Assembly: GCF_009827335.1 (NCBI RefSeq)
Contig: NZ_WTYH01000001.1
Location: 2,703,501 to 2,767,500, forward strand
Source of the DNA: Aurantiacibacter arachoides
GTDB taxonomy: Bacteria > Pseudomonadota > Alphaproteobacteria > Sphingomonadales > Sphingomonadaceae
DNA: 64,000 nt
Direction: 5' to 3'
Each line of letters begins with the position of its first letter. The first letter of the stretch is position 1. Positions 17,255 through 26,625 of this stretch are shown here, one piece after another. The position numbers and the translations under genes were made by a program. The notes beneath the pieces were generated by a model that did no database searches, was not told the origin of the DNA, and saw nothing but the letters and a program-made list of their open reading frames with translations.

Positions 17255-17952
17255 CCGCGGCGTTGCTGGCGGCGGCGCTCGGGCTGCCGCAGCTTGCCGC
17301 GGCGCAGGCCTACCAATGCCGTGTTCCCAGTGGCCCTGTATCCCTGCCCCGCGTCGAGCGCGATGGCCCGGTGCGCCAGACACGGGTGACCGGTTACACC
17401 CTGGCGCTCAGCTGGAGCCCGGAGTTCTGCCGCTCCCGGCAGGACTCCGCGCGGCACGCCCGCCAGTGTTCGGGGCGAGAGGGTCGCTTCGCCTTTACCG
17501 TCCACGGCCTCTGGCCCGAGGGCACGCGTGGGCAATGGCCCCAGTGGTGCCCCACCCGCCGCCAGCCCAGCCCGCGCGCAGCGGCCGGCGCCCTGTGCAT
17601 GACGCCCGATGCCGCGCTCATCGCCCATGAATGGGCGCGCCACGGCGCCTGTATGACGCCAGACCCGGACACCTACCTCGCAATAACCGGTATCCTGTGG
17701 CGGAGCCTGCGCTGGCCCGACTTCGATCGCCTGTCCCGCCGCGAAGGGCTGACCGCAGGCGATATCCGCACGACCTTTGCCGACGCCAACCCGTACTGGG
17801 ATGCCGAGGATGTCGGCCTGGTCCTGTCAGATCGCGGCTGGCTGCGGGAAATGCGCCTGTGCTACGGCGCGGACTTCATGCCCACCGCCTGCGATGCGCG
17901 CCGGTTCGGACCGGGTGACCGTGCCCGCGTCAACATCTGGCGCGGCCTTTGA
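17230..17952 (+). CDS. RNase T2-family periplasmic ribonuclease
   Basis: Endoribonuclease of the T2 family (like E. coli RNase I), which cleaves RNA through a 2',3'-cyclic intermediate. The 240-residue product has a signal peptide ending near LAAAQ. Both catalytic segments are intact: CAS-I as FTVHGLWPE and CAS-II as HEWARHGAC, with catalytic histidines. The many cysteines fit a disulfide-bonded exported enzyme. The gene starts inside the preceding membrane-protein gene (25-nt overlap) and converges with tadA. A role in scavenging external or periplasmic RNA is the usual inference. Confidence 0.93.
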   Translation: MVRPARWLTAALLAAALGLPQLAAAQAYQCRVPSGPVSLPRVERDGPVRQTRVTGYTLALSWSPEFCRSRQDSARHARQCSGREGRFAFTVHGLWPEGTRGQWPQWCPTRRQPSPRAAAGALCMTPDAALIAHEWARHGACMTPDPDTYLAITGILWRSLRWPDFDRLSRREGLTAGDIRTTFADANPYWDAEDVGLVLSDRGWLREMRLCYGADFMPTACDARRFGPGDRARVNIWRGL

Positions 17953-17983
17953 GCCAGCGCGGCCTGCGGATAAGCGGGGCGAA

Positions 17984-18439
17984 TCAGCGCCGCTCGGCGA
18001 AGAAGCCGCGCAACAATTCGGCCGCCTCGCCTCCGCCCATGCCGGAATAGACCTCTGGCACGTGCAGGCATTGCGCGTGGCGAAACACCTGCGCGCCATG
18101 CTCCACCCCGCCGCCCTTGGGATCGCTCGCGCCGTAATAGAGCCGCCCGATTCGCGCGTGGGCAATGGCGCCGGCGCACATGGCGCAAGGCTCCAGCGTG
18201 ACGTAGAGGTCGCACCCCGTCAGCCGCTCGTCGCCCAGGGCCTCGGCCGCCCGGCGAATGGCCACGATCTCGGCATGGGCGGTGGGATCGCAGGTGGTAC
18301 GGGTGAGATTGTGCCCCTCGCCCACGATAACGCCGTCGCGCACCACGACTGCACCCACCGGCACCTCGCCCCCGGCCGCCGCCGTGCGGGCCAGGTCCAG
18401 CGCGAGGGCCATCGGGGGGGAGATTTGCCAGCGGGCCAT
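17984..18439 (-). CDS. tadA: tRNA adenosine(34) deaminase
   Basis: Zinc deaminase that converts A34 of tRNA-Arg(ACG) to inosine. The 151-residue product has the deaminase motifs HAEIVAI (zinc His plus catalytic Glu) and [11 protein letters not shown] (two zinc Cys). The central [17 protein letters not shown] region and [13 protein letters not shown] are typical of TadA rather than of free-nucleoside deaminases. The ATG at 18437-18439 is the only good start. It diverges from rpmB, whose promoter lies directly upstream. Confidence 0.9.
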   Translation of the reverse strand: MARWQISPPMALALDLARTAAAGGEVPVGAVVVRDGVIVGEGHNLTRTTCDPTAHAEIVAIRRAAEALGDERLTGCDLYVTLEPCAMCAGAIAHARIGRLYYGASDPKGGGVEHGAQVFRHAQCLHVPEVYSGMGGGEAAELLRGFFAERR

Positions 18440-18461
18440 GCGCGCTGCGCTACCGCGTCGC

Positions 18462-18490
18462 TTGACGAATGGCCACCCCCGCTGTATGCG
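18462..18490 (+). promoter_or_regulatory. Sigma-70-type promoter of rpmB
   Basis: TTGACG (18462-18467) and TATGCG (18485-18490) are separated by exactly 17 nt and lie 58 nt before the rpmB ATG. This is the best promoter match in the window. It also lies in the gap to the divergent tadA gene, which starts at 18439. Confidence 0.7.
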
Positions 18491-18548
18491 CGCGCCTTTC
18501 CCGGACCATTGCTGTCCCGATCAACCGTTTGAAACGAGAGTATCCGTC

Positions 18549-18845
18549 ATGTCGCGCATCTGCGAACTTACCGGCAAGGGCCGCCAGACCGGCCACAACG
18601 TCAGCCACGCCAACAACAAGACCAAGCGCGTCTTTCTGCCCAACCTGCAGAACGTCACGCTGATGAGCGAGAAGCTGGGCACCAGCCACAAGTTCCGCGT
18701 GTCGACCCACGGCCTGCGCAGCGTTGAGCACAACGGCGGTCTCGACAACTGGCTGATGAAGACCCGTGACGAGAAGCTTTCGAATCGCGCCCAGAAGGTG
18801 AAGCGCGAACTGAAGAAGGCTGCCAAGGAAGCCGCTGCCGCATAA
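18549..18845 (+). CDS. rpmB: 50S ribosomal protein L28
   Basis: Ribosomal large-subunit protein of 98 residues. The N-terminus [24 protein letters not shown] is the family signature. The Arg/Lys-rich body and the Lys/Ala-rich C-terminal tail are characteristic of alphaproteobacterial L28. The usual zinc-type cysteine pairs are absent; only one Cys (CELTG) is present. It is monocistronic: its own promoter is at 18462-18490, a GAGAG-type ribosome-binding site precedes the ATG, and a strong terminator follows directly. Confidence 0.98.
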   Translation: MSRICELTGKGRQTGHNVSHANNKTKRVFLPNLQNVTLMSEKLGTSHKFRVSTHGLRSVEHNGGLDNWLMKTRDEKLSNRAQKVKRELKKAAKEAAAA

Positions 18846-18869
18846 GGCGCGTTTCCGACCAGTAATTCG

Positions 18870-18906
18870 AAAAGGCGCGGCGGGAGCGATCCCGGCGCGC
18901 CTTTTT
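18870..18906. terminator. Bidirectional intrinsic terminator
   Basis: AAAAGGCGCG (18870-18879) pairs with CGCGCCTTTT (18896-18905), with an inner GGGA/TCCC stem. T-runs flank both strands. It ends rpmB on the plus strand and, immediately after its stop codon, the phytase-like gene on the minus strand. Confidence 0.85.
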
Positions 18907-19913
18907 CATGGCCGCGTCCCGATTCGGGTGGGACTCATTTGGGCGGGATCGAACGCCAGCTTAACCAGCAGGGTGCGCTGGAACGAGGCGAGGTTGTCGT
19001 CGGCGATGATCCAGGCAGCCATCCGCCCGTCGTCCAGCGGCTGGAGGGCCATGCCCTCATAGTTCTCGCGCGGGACCATGGAATCGAGGTCGAGCAGCAG
19101 CCGCACCATCAGCACGTCGCCGTTATCGAGTTCCGCCGGATTAGCGATGCCCAGTGCGGCCGTGAAGGGGGGATAGGCCGCCACCACGTGGCGCAGCAGC
19201 ACCAGCACCCGGCCATCGGGCAGCGCGGCAAGATCGGTGGCGCTGTAGGCCTCGGGCACGGTCACCGCGAACCGCCGGGCCGGGGCTTCCACAGTCGGGT
19301 CGCCCGGGTGGATCACGCCCGTGGCGTGGCCTTCGGGCAGCACCAGGAAGCGGCCGTCGGGCAACTGCGCCATCGCCTCAGGTCCGGCGTTTTCAGGCCA
19401 GCGCGACCATTCGAGTGGCTGGCGCAGCGCCTCCAGCCGGCTGGCCGCGGAATAGCGCCACACGGCGTTGGTGCCTTCGGAGGCGATCCAGTAGGTGCCG
19501 CTGGCGGGATCACGCACAGCCGCCTCGATATCGGGGGCGGTGGGCGACAGCCGCCCGCGTTCCCACACGGCGTTGAACTGCGCTTCCCCCGCCTGCGGGC
19601 CATCGGGCAGCGCCATCGTCATGCGAATGCCGCGATCGGAAAACGCCCGCAGCCGCTGGCGCCCATCGAGATAGACCAGCGCCGAGAAGCCGCCGAAGTC
19701 GATGTTGGGGCTGGCAAGTTCCCACACGCCGACCCGCTCGAAACCTGCCAGCTGCATCAATGGTGGCAGATCGCCTGCGCGCCGCACCTCGACCCCGTCG
19801 GCCCGCTTTTCGGGCACCGGCGTGCGCACGAAGGTGCCGGGCGCAAGGCCGAGCACGAGCACGGCAATCGCCAGCGCGCGGCGCGCGGACATGGGCTGGC
19901 GGCGTGCCCCCAT
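18906..19913 (-). CDS. Exported esterase-like/phytase-like beta-propeller protein
   Basis: A 335-residue protein of the family annotated as esterase-like activity of phytase. It has an N-terminal signal segment (ALAIAVLVLGLAP, residues about 13-25), then a probable beta-propeller with motifs GGFSALVYLDG, FSDRGIR, DIEAAVRDP and ENYEGMALQPLDDGR. Homologues are periplasmic or secreted; enzymatic activity is unproven. The stop codon abuts the bidirectional terminator shared with rpmB. It lies 10 nt upstream of the LytM lipoprotein frame on the same strand but is the downstream member of that cluster. Confidence 0.82.
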   Translation of the reverse strand: MGARRQPMSARRALAIAVLVLGLAPGTFVRTPVPEKRADGVEVRRAGDLPPLMQLAGFERVGVWELASPNIDFGGFSALVYLDGRQRLRAFSDRGIRMTMALPDGPQAGEAQFNAVWERGRLSPTAPDIEAAVRDPASGTYWIASEGTNAVWRYSAASRLEALRQPLEWSRWPENAGPEAMAQLPDGRFLVLPEGHATGVIHPGDPTVEAPARRFAVTVPEAYSATDLAALPDGRVLVLLRHVVAAYPPFTAALGIANPAELDNGDVLMVRLLLDLDSMVPRENYEGMALQPLDDGRMAAWIIADDNLASFQRTLLVKLAFDPAQMSPTRIGTRP

Positions 19914-19923
19914 GGCCTGGCTC

Positions 19924-20853
19924 CTAGGGCATGGCCCCTACGAACAATAGCGGATCGAGCCGGGCGTCGCGCCACTTCAGGCTCCAGTGCAGGTGCGGGC
20001 CCGTCGCCCGCCCGCTCGCCCCGACGAGGCCGATGCGGTCCCCCTTCGAAACGCGCTCGCCCACGTTCACGAACAGCTGCGATGCGTGCAGGAACGCGCT
20101 GTTGAGGCCCGCGCCGTGGTCGATGATGACGAGGTGGCCTTCCAGGCTGAATTCGTCATGGGCGGCCAGCGTCACCACCCCGTCCGCCGGGGCGACGAAG
20201 GGCACGCCAGCGCCCGGCGCAATGTCCAGGCCCGAATGATAGCTTGCCGGTTCGCCGCGATATACACGCTGCGAGCCGAAGCGGCCCGAGATGCGCCCTG
20301 TCACTGGCCAGGCGAAATCCTGCGTCCAGCCATCGGTATCGCTGCCGGCGACGCGCGCGGCCTCGATCGCGTTGAGTTCGGGCTCGCGGATGCGCCAGAA
20401 GGCGTCGGTCATGCCGCCGGGCGCGCGGGCGACGTTGACGTGCTCGATATTCCATTGGCGCGGCGACACGGTGACGGGGCTGCGGATGCTGCGCCCGTCG
20501 GCCAGCACGGCCACCAGTTCCGCCGCAGGCCCGGCGTCCCGATCGAAGGCGGCGAAGAACCTGCCCTCTGCATCGAGTTCAAGCGGGGTCTCCCCCAGCC
20601 GTGCCGTAACGGTGCCGCCGGGCGCGGTGCCGCGGATCCAGCCGCCCTGCGTCAGCTGTCCGTCGAACAGGAACGTAGCGGGGCCGGCCGGCGTGCCGCG
20701 AACCGCAGCGGTTGGCGCGGGCGCGGGGATCGGTTGCACGACCTCGCCCCGCACGGGCGCCGTTGGTGTGGGGGTCTGGGCAGGAGGAACCGCGGTGCAG
20801 GCCGCCAGCAAGACAGGCGCGGCCGGCAGGGCGCGGCGAATGCGGCCGATCAC
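19924..20853 (-). CDS. LytM/M23-family peptidase lipoprotein
   Basis: Zn-dependent peptidoglycan endopeptidase or LytM-domain activator, 309 residues. The GTG start overlaps the DUF2093 stop codon (GTGA). Near the N-terminus is a lipobox (VLLAAC, Cys at about residue 19) followed by a Pro/Thr-rich linker, so it is probably anchored to a membrane. The LytM domain in the last 130 residues keeps its zinc ligands: HSGLDIA (HxxxD) and GPHLHWSL (HxH). Longer frames upstream exist, but the coupling and lipobox favour this start. It likely acts in cell-wall turnover. Confidence 0.88.
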   Translation of the reverse strand: MIGRIRRALPAAPVLLAACTAVPPAQTPTPTAPVRGEVVQPIPAPAPTAAVRGTPAGPATFLFDGQLTQGGWIRGTAPGGTVTARLGETPLELDAEGRFFAAFDRDAGPAAELVAVLADGRSIRSPVTVSPRQWNIEHVNVARAPGGMTDAFWRIREPELNAIEAARVAGSDTDGWTQDFAWPVTGRISGRFGSQRVYRGEPASYHSGLDIAPGAGVPFVAPADGVVTLAAHDEFSLEGHLVIIDHGAGLNSAFLHASQLFVNVGERVSKGDRIGLVGASGRATGPHLHWSLKWRDARLDPLLFVGAMP

Positions 20854-21053
20854 AGCCCGTCTGTCGCGCGCTTGGTCGCCAGCTCGGCGCTGGCGTAGGC
20901 TTCCTGCAGGTCGACGCTCCAGTAGCGCAGTTCTTCGAGCGGAACGGGCGCGCCGCTGACCGCGCAGGCAACGAAGTGGCCGGGGCGAATCACGCGAAAG
21001 CCGTTGGGTCCGTAGACCAGCGTGGCGGGGGTGTCGGAGGAGTTCATCAGCAT
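20850..21053 (-). CDS. DUF2093-domain small protein
   Basis: A 67-residue protein matching DUF2093, a short alphaproteobacterial family of unknown function. Characteristic residues are LVYGPNGFRVIRPGHFV, CAVSG and LRYWSVDLQEAY. It has no signal peptide. Start choices are ATG 21053 or the ATG six bases later. It sits between xseA and the LytM lipoprotein gene, all on the minus strand, with a 4-nt overlap to the latter. This xseA-DUF2093 linkage recurs in alphaproteobacteria. Confidence 0.85.
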   Translation of the reverse strand: MLMNSSDTPATLVYGPNGFRVIRPGHFVACAVSGAPVPLEELRYWSVDLQEAYASAELATKRATDGL

Positions 21054-21079
21054 GGCGGCAATCTAGGCACTGCGCGCCG

Positions 21080-22690
21080 CTAAAGCAATTTCGGCTGCAC
21101 TTCCGATGGCGTCGCCTGAACCGATTTGCGGGCAGGTTTCGGCGCGGCGGGCGGCGCGGCGGGCGGCGGGGCAGGCGGCGGGGCATCCCCGGGCGCGACC
21201 TGCATCGTGCCATCCGCGAATTCGAGCGTGAGGATCGGCTGCTGCCGGGCCAGCACACGGGTGGTGACCACCGGGTGGCCGGGCGCGCAGACGAGCGCGT
21301 AGCCGCGTTTTAGCGGAGCCTTGGGATCAAGCTGCAAGCGCAACCGCTCGAGCGCCGCCAGCCGCGATGCCTTTTCGGCCAGCGGGCGGGTGACGAGCGC
21401 GGTTGACAGGCGGGCAGCGGCGAGACGCTCGCCAGCACGCAGCACGCGCCGTTCCACCAGTGCCGGGCCGAGGCGCGCCGCGGCGAGCCGTTCGCCCAGC
21501 CGCTCCAGCCGCATCCGCATCGCCGCCGGGCGCGGGCTCGCCGCCGTCAGCCGGTCCGCCGCGCGGTCGATCCGGGCGCGCAGGATCGCCGGTGAGAGGC
21601 GCAGGTCGGCCAGCCGCTCGCGCCCCAGCGCCGCCCGGTCAACCAGGCCGCGCCGCAGCCGTTCGCCCAGTTCGTCCAGCCGCTGTGCGCGTGGTTGCAG
21701 CAGCTGCTCGGCAGAAGGGAGACGGTCGCCGCGCGAAGCCAGTCGCTCCCGCCCCAGGTCCACCGGACGCATCACGCACTTTCGCTTGCGCAGCGCCAGG
21801 TCGTCCAGCGTGTTCGCCAATTCCCGCCGCACCGGCACCGCCAGCTCGGCAGCGGCGGTGGGGGTAGGTGCGCGCATGTCGGCGGCAAAATCGCATAGCG
21901 TGGTGTCCGTCTCGTGCCCCACGGCGCTGATGACGGGAATGGGGGAGGCGGCGACGGCGCGCACGACGGCTTCCTCGTTAAAGGCCCACAGGTCCTCGAT
22001 GGAGCCGCCCCCGCGGGCCACGATCAGCAGGTCGGGCCGTGCCATGCCGGCGGGAAGCCGGGCGAACCCGCGCACCGCGGCGGCGACCTGTTCGGCCGCG
22101 CCCTGGCCTTGCACGATCACCGGCCAGACCAGCACGTGCGTGGGAAAGCGATCTTCCAACCGGTGCAAAATGTCGCGGATTACCGCGCCGGTGGGCGACG
22201 TCACCACGCCGATGACGCGCGGCGCGAAGTGGAGTGCGCGCCGGTTGGCGAACAGACCCTCGGCCTCGAACCGCTGGCGGTTCTTCTCCAGCAAGGCGAG
22301 CAGAGCGCCCTCGCCCGCGATTTCCATCCGCTCCACCACGATCTGGTACTTGCTGCGCCCCGGATAGGTGGTGATCTTGCCCGTCGCGATCACCTCGATC
22401 CCGTCCTCGGGTCGAAACGCCAGGCGCGCCGCCGTGCCTTTCCACATCACCGCGTCGAGCACGGCGCCTTCGTCCTTCAGGCTCATGTAGACGTGGCCCG
22501 ACGCGGCCCGCTTGTAGCCCGAGATCTCTCCGCGCAGGCGCACGAAGCCGAACCGGTCCTCTACCGTGCGTTTCAGGGCGCTCGACAATTCGGTGATGGT
22601 CAGGGGCACGGAATTGTCCCCGTCGCGTGCACTCGCTACGAGGCCATTCTCGTCGTCGTCGTCGCCGTAATTGTCGTAGGAGCCTGCCAT
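21080..22690 (-). CDS. xseA: Exodeoxyribonuclease VII large subunit
   Basis: Catalytic subunit of ExoVII, which degrades single-stranded DNA in both directions. The 536-residue product starts with an acidic tail ([10 protein letters not shown]) and an OB-fold ([31 protein letters not shown]). The nuclease core follows, with [21 protein letters not shown] and the catalytic [15 protein letters not shown]. Long coiled helices and an Ala/Pro-rich C-terminal tail complete it. The ATG at 22688-22690 overlaps the divergent purD ATG by 2 nt (CATG). Its AGGA ribosome-binding sequence therefore lies inside purD. xseB is not in the window. Confidence 0.95.
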   Translation of the reverse strand: MAGSYDNYGDDDDENGLVASARDGDNSVPLTITELSSALKRTVEDRFGFVRLRGEISGYKRAASGHVYMSLKDEGAVLDAVMWKGTAARLAFRPEDGIEVIATGKITTYPGRSKYQIVVERMEIAGEGALLALLEKNRQRFEAEGLFANRRALHFAPRVIGVVTSPTGAVIRDILHRLEDRFPTHVLVWPVIVQGQGAAEQVAAAVRGFARLPAGMARPDLLIVARGGGSIEDLWAFNEEAVVRAVAASPIPVISAVGHETDTTLCDFAADMRAPTPTAAAELAVPVRRELANTLDDLALRKRKCVMRPVDLGRERLASRGDRLPSAEQLLQPRAQRLDELGERLRRGLVDRAALGRERLADLRLSPAILRARIDRAADRLTAASPRPAAMRMRLERLGERLAAARLGPALVERRVLRAGERLAAARLSTALVTRPLAEKASRLAALERLRLQLDPKAPLKRGYALVCAPGHPVVTTRVLARQQPILTLEFADGTMQVAPGDAPPPAPPPAAPPAAPKPARKSVQATPSEVQPKLL

Positions 22691-23999
22691 GAACATCCTG
22701 GTGCTGGGATCGGGAGGCCGCGAGCATGCCCTGTGCTGGAAGCTGGCGCAATCGGCGAGCATCGCTGATGCCGGGGGCACGCTCTACGCCGCCCCGGGCA
22801 ATCCCGGCATTGCCGCCTGTGCGACGCTGACCGCGCTCGATGCGGCGGACCACGCCGCGGTCGTCGCCTTCTGCCGCGAACAGGCCATCGGTCTCGTCGT
22901 GATTGGGCCGGAAGCGCCGCTGGTCGATGGCCTTGGCGATTCGCTGCGCGCGGCGGGCGTGCCGGTGTTCGGTCCCTCGCAGGCCGCCGCGCAATTGGAA
23001 GGCAGCAAGGCCTTTACCAAGCGATTGTGCGAACGGGCGAACATCCCCACGGCACGCTATGTCGAGGTGACCAACTACGCCCAAGGCATTGCGGCGCTGG
23101 CCGATTTCACCGCGCCCTATGTCATCAAGGCCGACGGGCTCGCCGCAGGCAAGGGCGTGACCATCGCCGAATACAACGATGCCGCGCGCCATGCCCTGCT
23201 AGACATCTTCGGCGATGCTGCGGATACTCCTGCCAACGCCGGGGCAAGGGCGGTGATCGAGGAGTTCATGCACGGCGAGGAAGCCAGCTTCTTCGCGCTG
23301 ACCGATGGCAAAACCGTCGTCCCCTTCGGCAGCGCGCAGGATCACAAGCGCGTCGGCGATGGCGACACCGGCCCCAACACCGGCGGCATGGGCGCCTACA
23401 GCCCGGCGCGCGTGTTGACGGACGATCTGGCGGCAGAGGCCATGGAGCGCATCGTGCTGCCCACCGTGCGCCAGATGGCGGCCGACGGCATTCCCTATTC
23501 CGGCGTGCTCTATGCCGGGCTGATGCTGACTGCCGAGGGCGTCAAGCTGGTCGAATACAACGCCCGGTTCGGCGACCCCGAGTGCCAGGTGCTGATGCCA
23601 CGCTTCGCAGGCGATCTTGCCGACGTGATGCTCGCCTGCGCGAACGGCACGCTGGCCGATCTGCCTGCACCGCGCTTCTGCGAAGACACCGCGCTGGCCG
23701 TGGTGATGGCCGCGAAGGGCTATCCCGGCACGCCGGAGAAGGGCGGCGCCATCGACCTTTTCGGCCTGGCTGATGACGTCATGGTCTTCCAGGCGGGCAC
23801 TGCATTGTCAGATGGCCAACTGGTGGCAAACGGCGGGCGCGTGCTTGCCGTGACCGCCACCGGCAGCGACACGAAGGCTGCCCGCGACGCTGCCTATGCT
23901 GCAATCGATGCCATCGACTTCCCCTCGGGATTCTGCCGCCGGGACATTGGCTGGCGAGAGATCGAGCGCGAGCAGGCCCACGTGCAGGATGGGCGCTGA
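22689..23999 (+). CDS. purD: Phosphoribosylamine-glycine ligase (GAR synthetase)
   Basis: ATP-grasp ligase of de novo purine synthesis that joins glycine to 5-phosphoribosylamine. The 436-residue product has canonical motifs: [19 protein letters not shown] at the start, [45 protein letters not shown] and [15 protein letters not shown] six bases before the ATG (22678-22682) lies within the xseA coding sequence. The start codons of the two divergent genes share the tetranucleotide CATG. No other purine gene is adjacent. Confidence 0.97.
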   Translation: MNILVLGSGGREHALCWKLAQSASIADAGGTLYAAPGNPGIAACATLTALDAADHAAVVAFCREQAIGLVVIGPEAPLVDGLGDSLRAAGVPVFGPSQAAAQLEGSKAFTKRLCERANIPTARYVEVTNYAQGIAALADFTAPYVIKADGLAAGKGVTIAEYNDAARHALLDIFGDAADTPANAGARAVIEEFMHGEEASFFALTDGKTVVPFGSAQDHKRVGDGDTGPNTGGMGAYSPARVLTDDLAAEAMERIVLPTVRQMAADGIPYSGVLYAGLMLTAEGVKLVEYNARFGDPECQVLMPRFAGDLADVMLACANGTLADLPAPRFCEDTALAVVMAAKGYPGTPEKGGAIDLFGLADDVMVFQAGTALSDGQLVANGGRVLAVTATGSDTKAARDAAYAAIDAIDFPSGFCRRDIGWREIEREQAHVQDGR

Positions 24000-24025
24000 A
24001 AGCCCCCGTTCAGGCCGGCGAGGCG

Positions 24026-24763
24026 ATGGCCTCCCGCACCGCTATCCGGATGTTATCCTTGCCTTTCCGCTTCTTCTTTGCCCTGCCAGTTGCTTTCGCC
24101 GTCATGCTGTCGGGCTGCACGCCATCCATACCGCTGCGCTCGGTAGAGGCGGTGGCGAACAGCGTGGTGGGCGGGCGCGAGCAGTCGCCGCCGTTGACGC
24201 CCGAGGCACTGCGGGTGTTGCAGACGCGCGAGCATGACGTGCCTCGCGATGTCGCCTTTGCTGCGACGATGACGACGCTGCTGGACCTTGGATACCGCAT
24301 TCAGGAAGCCGATATCGCCACCGGGTTGATCGTGGCCGGGGCTTCCTCCGTCGATCGGCTGCGGCTGGATTTCAGCGGCCTTGGCACGGCACGGCAGACG
24401 CCGGTGGCCTCCGCCTATATCGAGCCGCTTGACCGGGGGCGAAGCCGGGTGCGGATCAACCTGGCGATGCAGACCGCCGCGGGTGCCGGCACGGGTGCGG
24501 CGGAACGCGCGGTGTGGCAGACGGAGCCTTACGCGGCATTCTTCCAGCAACTGGAAGGCGAGGTGCGCGATCGCCGCGCTGCCCTACCGGCGCCACTAGC
24601 CACGCCTGAACCACTAGCGACGCCTGCTCCGGTTCCGGCACCTGCCCCGCCGCTGCCGACGAAGCCAGCGGCTGCGCCCGCGACGCCAACGCCAACGCCG
24701 ACACCATCGCCTGCGCCGTCAACCGCGCCATTGCCGGACACGGACGAATCCAACCCCGGCTGA
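24026..24763 (+). CDS. Predicted lipoprotein with Pro-rich tail
   Basis: A 245-residue protein of unknown function. A hydrophobic signal segment ends in the lipobox VMLSGC (Cys near residue 31), so it is probably lipidated. Residues 60-190 form a globular domain (VPRDVAFAATMTTLLDLGYRIQEADIATGLIVAGAS) recalling small envelope lipoproteins. The last about 60 residues are an extreme Ala/Pro/Thr-rich tail encoded by imperfect repeats. A second in-frame ATG at 24050 would shorten the signal peptide. It follows purD by 26 nt on the same strand. Confidence 0.75.
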   Translation: MASRTAIRMLSLPFRFFFALPVAFAVMLSGCTPSIPLRSVEAVANSVVGGREQSPPLTPEALRVLQTREHDVPRDVAFAATMTTLLDLGYRIQEADIATGLIVAGASSVDRLRLDFSGLGTARQTPVASAYIEPLDRGRSRVRINLAMQTAAGAGTGAAERAVWQTEPYAAFFQQLEGEVRDRRAALPAPLATPEPLATPAPVPAPAPPLPTKPAAAPATPTPTPTPSPAPSTAPLPDTDESNPG

Positions 24764-24786
24764 CGCGCCGGCAACCGTTTGCCGGA

Positions 24787-25797
24787 TCAGCCGAGCCGCT
24801 CGTCCATCAGCGCCTTCAGATCGGCCTCGGGCCGGGCGCCGTAGTGGCTGATGATCTCGGCTGCCGCGATGGCACCGCGCCGCAGGCACCGCTCCGCATC
24901 CTCACCGCGGGTATGGCCATAGAGGAACCCCGCCGCGAACAGGTCGCCCGCGCCGGTGGTATCGACGACCTTATCGATCGGTTCTGCGGCCACTTCGCTG
25001 CGCTTGCCCCCGGTCACGCAGACCGCACCCTTGGCGCTGCGGGTGGCGACGACGACGGGCACCTTGCCGTCCAGCGCGGCGAGCCCGGCGTCGAAATTTT
25101 TATCGCCGGTCAGCGAGGCCAGCTCGTGCTCGTTCACGAACAGGATGTCGATCAGACCATCGGCGATCAACGCGCGGAAATCGTCGCCATGGCGGTCGAT
25201 CACGAAGCTCTCGCTGGCGGTGAAGGCAACCTTGCGGCCAGCCTTGCGCGCAACCTCGATAGCCCGGCGCATGGCGCTCCTCGGCTCCTCGGGATCCCAC
25301 AGGTAACCTTCCAGATAGAGCACCGCGGCGCTGGCGATGGTCTCGTCATCGAGCGCGGCAGGTGGCAGGAACTGGCTGGCACCCAGAAAGGTGTTCATCG
25401 TGCGCTCGCCGTCGGGCGTCACGAAGATCAGGCAGCGCGCGGTCGGCGGGTTGCCTTCGGTGTTGTCGGTATCGCGCACGGGCGTGTCGAAGTCGATGCC
25501 CATCGCGCGGATGTCGTGCTGAAAGATCGCGCCCAGCTGGTCGTCCGCCACCTGCCCGATGAAGGCACACTGCGCGCCCATCGCGGCAAGGCCGGCCAGC
25601 GTGTTCGCCGCCGAGCCGCCCGAGATTTCGCGCGCGCTGCCCATCGCCTCGTAAAGTTCGTTGGCCCGCGCCGTGTCGACCAGCGTCATGCCGCCCTTGG
25701 CGAGACCGAGTTCTGCGACCAGCTCGTCCGATGAAGGGGCCATCACGTCGACAATGGCATTGCCGATGGCGATTACGTCGTATCGGGGAGTGGTCAT
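24787..25797 (-). CDS. PfkB-family carbohydrate/adenosine kinase
   Basis: Cytosolic ribokinase-fold kinase, 336 residues, of the adenosine-kinase-like group. Motifs are GNAIVDVMA near the start, SGGSAANTLAGLA (PfkB signature 1, residues about 59-71), FVNEHELASLTG, and the C-terminal signature DTTGAGDLFAAGFLYG with the catalytic Asp of GAGD. A TCTCCTGAG complement upstream supplies a ribosome-binding site for the ATG at 25795-25797. Relatives phosphorylate adenosine, sugars or nucleosides. The closest resemblance by eye is to bacterial adenosine kinases, but the substrate is not proven. Confidence 0.85.
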   Translation of the reverse strand: MTTPRYDVIAIGNAIVDVMAPSSDELVAELGLAKGGMTLVDTARANELYEAMGSAREISGGSAANTLAGLAAMGAQCAFIGQVADDQLGAIFQHDIRAMGIDFDTPVRDTDNTEGNPPTARCLIFVTPDGERTMNTFLGASQFLPPAALDDETIASAAVLYLEGYLWDPEEPRSAMRRAIEVARKAGRKVAFTASESFVIDRHGDDFRALIADGLIDILFVNEHELASLTGDKNFDAGLAALDGKVPVVVATRSAKGAVCVTGGKRSEVAAEPIDKVVDTTGAGDLFAAGFLYGHTRGEDAERCLRRGAIAAAEIISHYGARPEADLKALMDERLG

Positions 25798-25907
25798 GCA
25801 TTCTCCTGAGAATCTATCGCCGGGTCTTGGGGTGAGGCGCGAATTTTCGGCGTCCCCGGCAGCGGCGGCGTTGACTTGGCGAAAGGCGCGGGCAATCGCA
25901 AGCCATC

Positions 25908-26618
25908 ATGGCATCGCGATCAGGATCATTGGCCACCGCGCTGGCCCTCGGCTTCGCCCAGCTGTTCGATGGCGCGGTGTTGCGCATCCTGCTGAAAAGC
26001 GTGGCGGTGACTATGCTGGTGTTCGCCGTGGTGGCGGTGGGCGGGCTATGGCTCGTCGACTGGCTGCTCGGCCGGGCGGGGCTGGAGGACGCGGCCTTTG
26101 CCGGCGCGGGCCCACTGCGCGAGGCGCTGGCGCTGCTCGCCACGATCATCGGATTGTGGCTCGGCTGGCGACTGGTGGCGATGGCCGTCGTGCAATTCTA
26201 CGCCGAGGACGTGGTCCGCGCGGTGGAGCGGCGGCATTATCCGACGGAGGCGAGCGCGGCGCGCGACATCGCGTTCGGGCAATCCCTGCGCCATGCCGGC
26301 CGGTCGGCGCTGCGCGCACTGCTGGCGAACCTCGCCGCGCTGCCGGTGGCCGCGGTGCTGCTGGTGACGGGGATCGGCACCTTTGCGGTGTTCTGGCTCG
26401 TCAACGCGCTCTTGCTGGGACGCGAGCTGCAGGACATGGTGTGGCTGCGCCACCAGCAAGGTGCCGCGGACCAGGCGCCGATCTCGCGCGGGCAGCGTTT
26501 CGCGCTTGGCGGGGTAGTCGCGGCCATGCTGGCCGTGCCCTTCATCAACCTTGTCGCCCCGGTGCTCGGCGCCGCGACGGCGACACATCTCGTTCACCGC
26601 AGCGCCCGCAGGAGCTGA
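25908..26618 (+). CDS. EI24/CysZ-like integral membrane protein
   Basis: A 236-residue membrane protein with four to six helices (LLKSVAVTMLVFAVVAVGGLW; LALLATIIGLWLGWRLV; LAALPVAAVLLVTGIG; and a C-terminal segment). The layout and the VNALLLGRELQDMVWLRH region fit the EI24 (formerly DUF540) family, which includes the sulfate importer CysZ. No sulfate gene lies nearby. A TTGACT (25871-25876) sits 17 nt before a weak minus-10 with the ATG about 9 nt further on and no Shine-Dalgarno sequence, so the mRNA may be leaderless. A lipoprotein gene follows 7 nt after. Confidence 0.8.
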   Translation: MASRSGSLATALALGFAQLFDGAVLRILLKSVAVTMLVFAVVAVGGLWLVDWLLGRAGLEDAAFAGAGPLREALALLATIIGLWLGWRLVAMAVVQFYAEDVVRAVERRHYPTEASAARDIAFGQSLRHAGRSALRALLANLAALPVAAVLLVTGIGTFAVFWLVNALLLGRELQDMVWLRHQQGAADQAPISRGQRFALGGVVAAMLAVPFINLVAPVLGAATATHLVHRSARRS

Positions 26619-26625
26619 GCCACCC

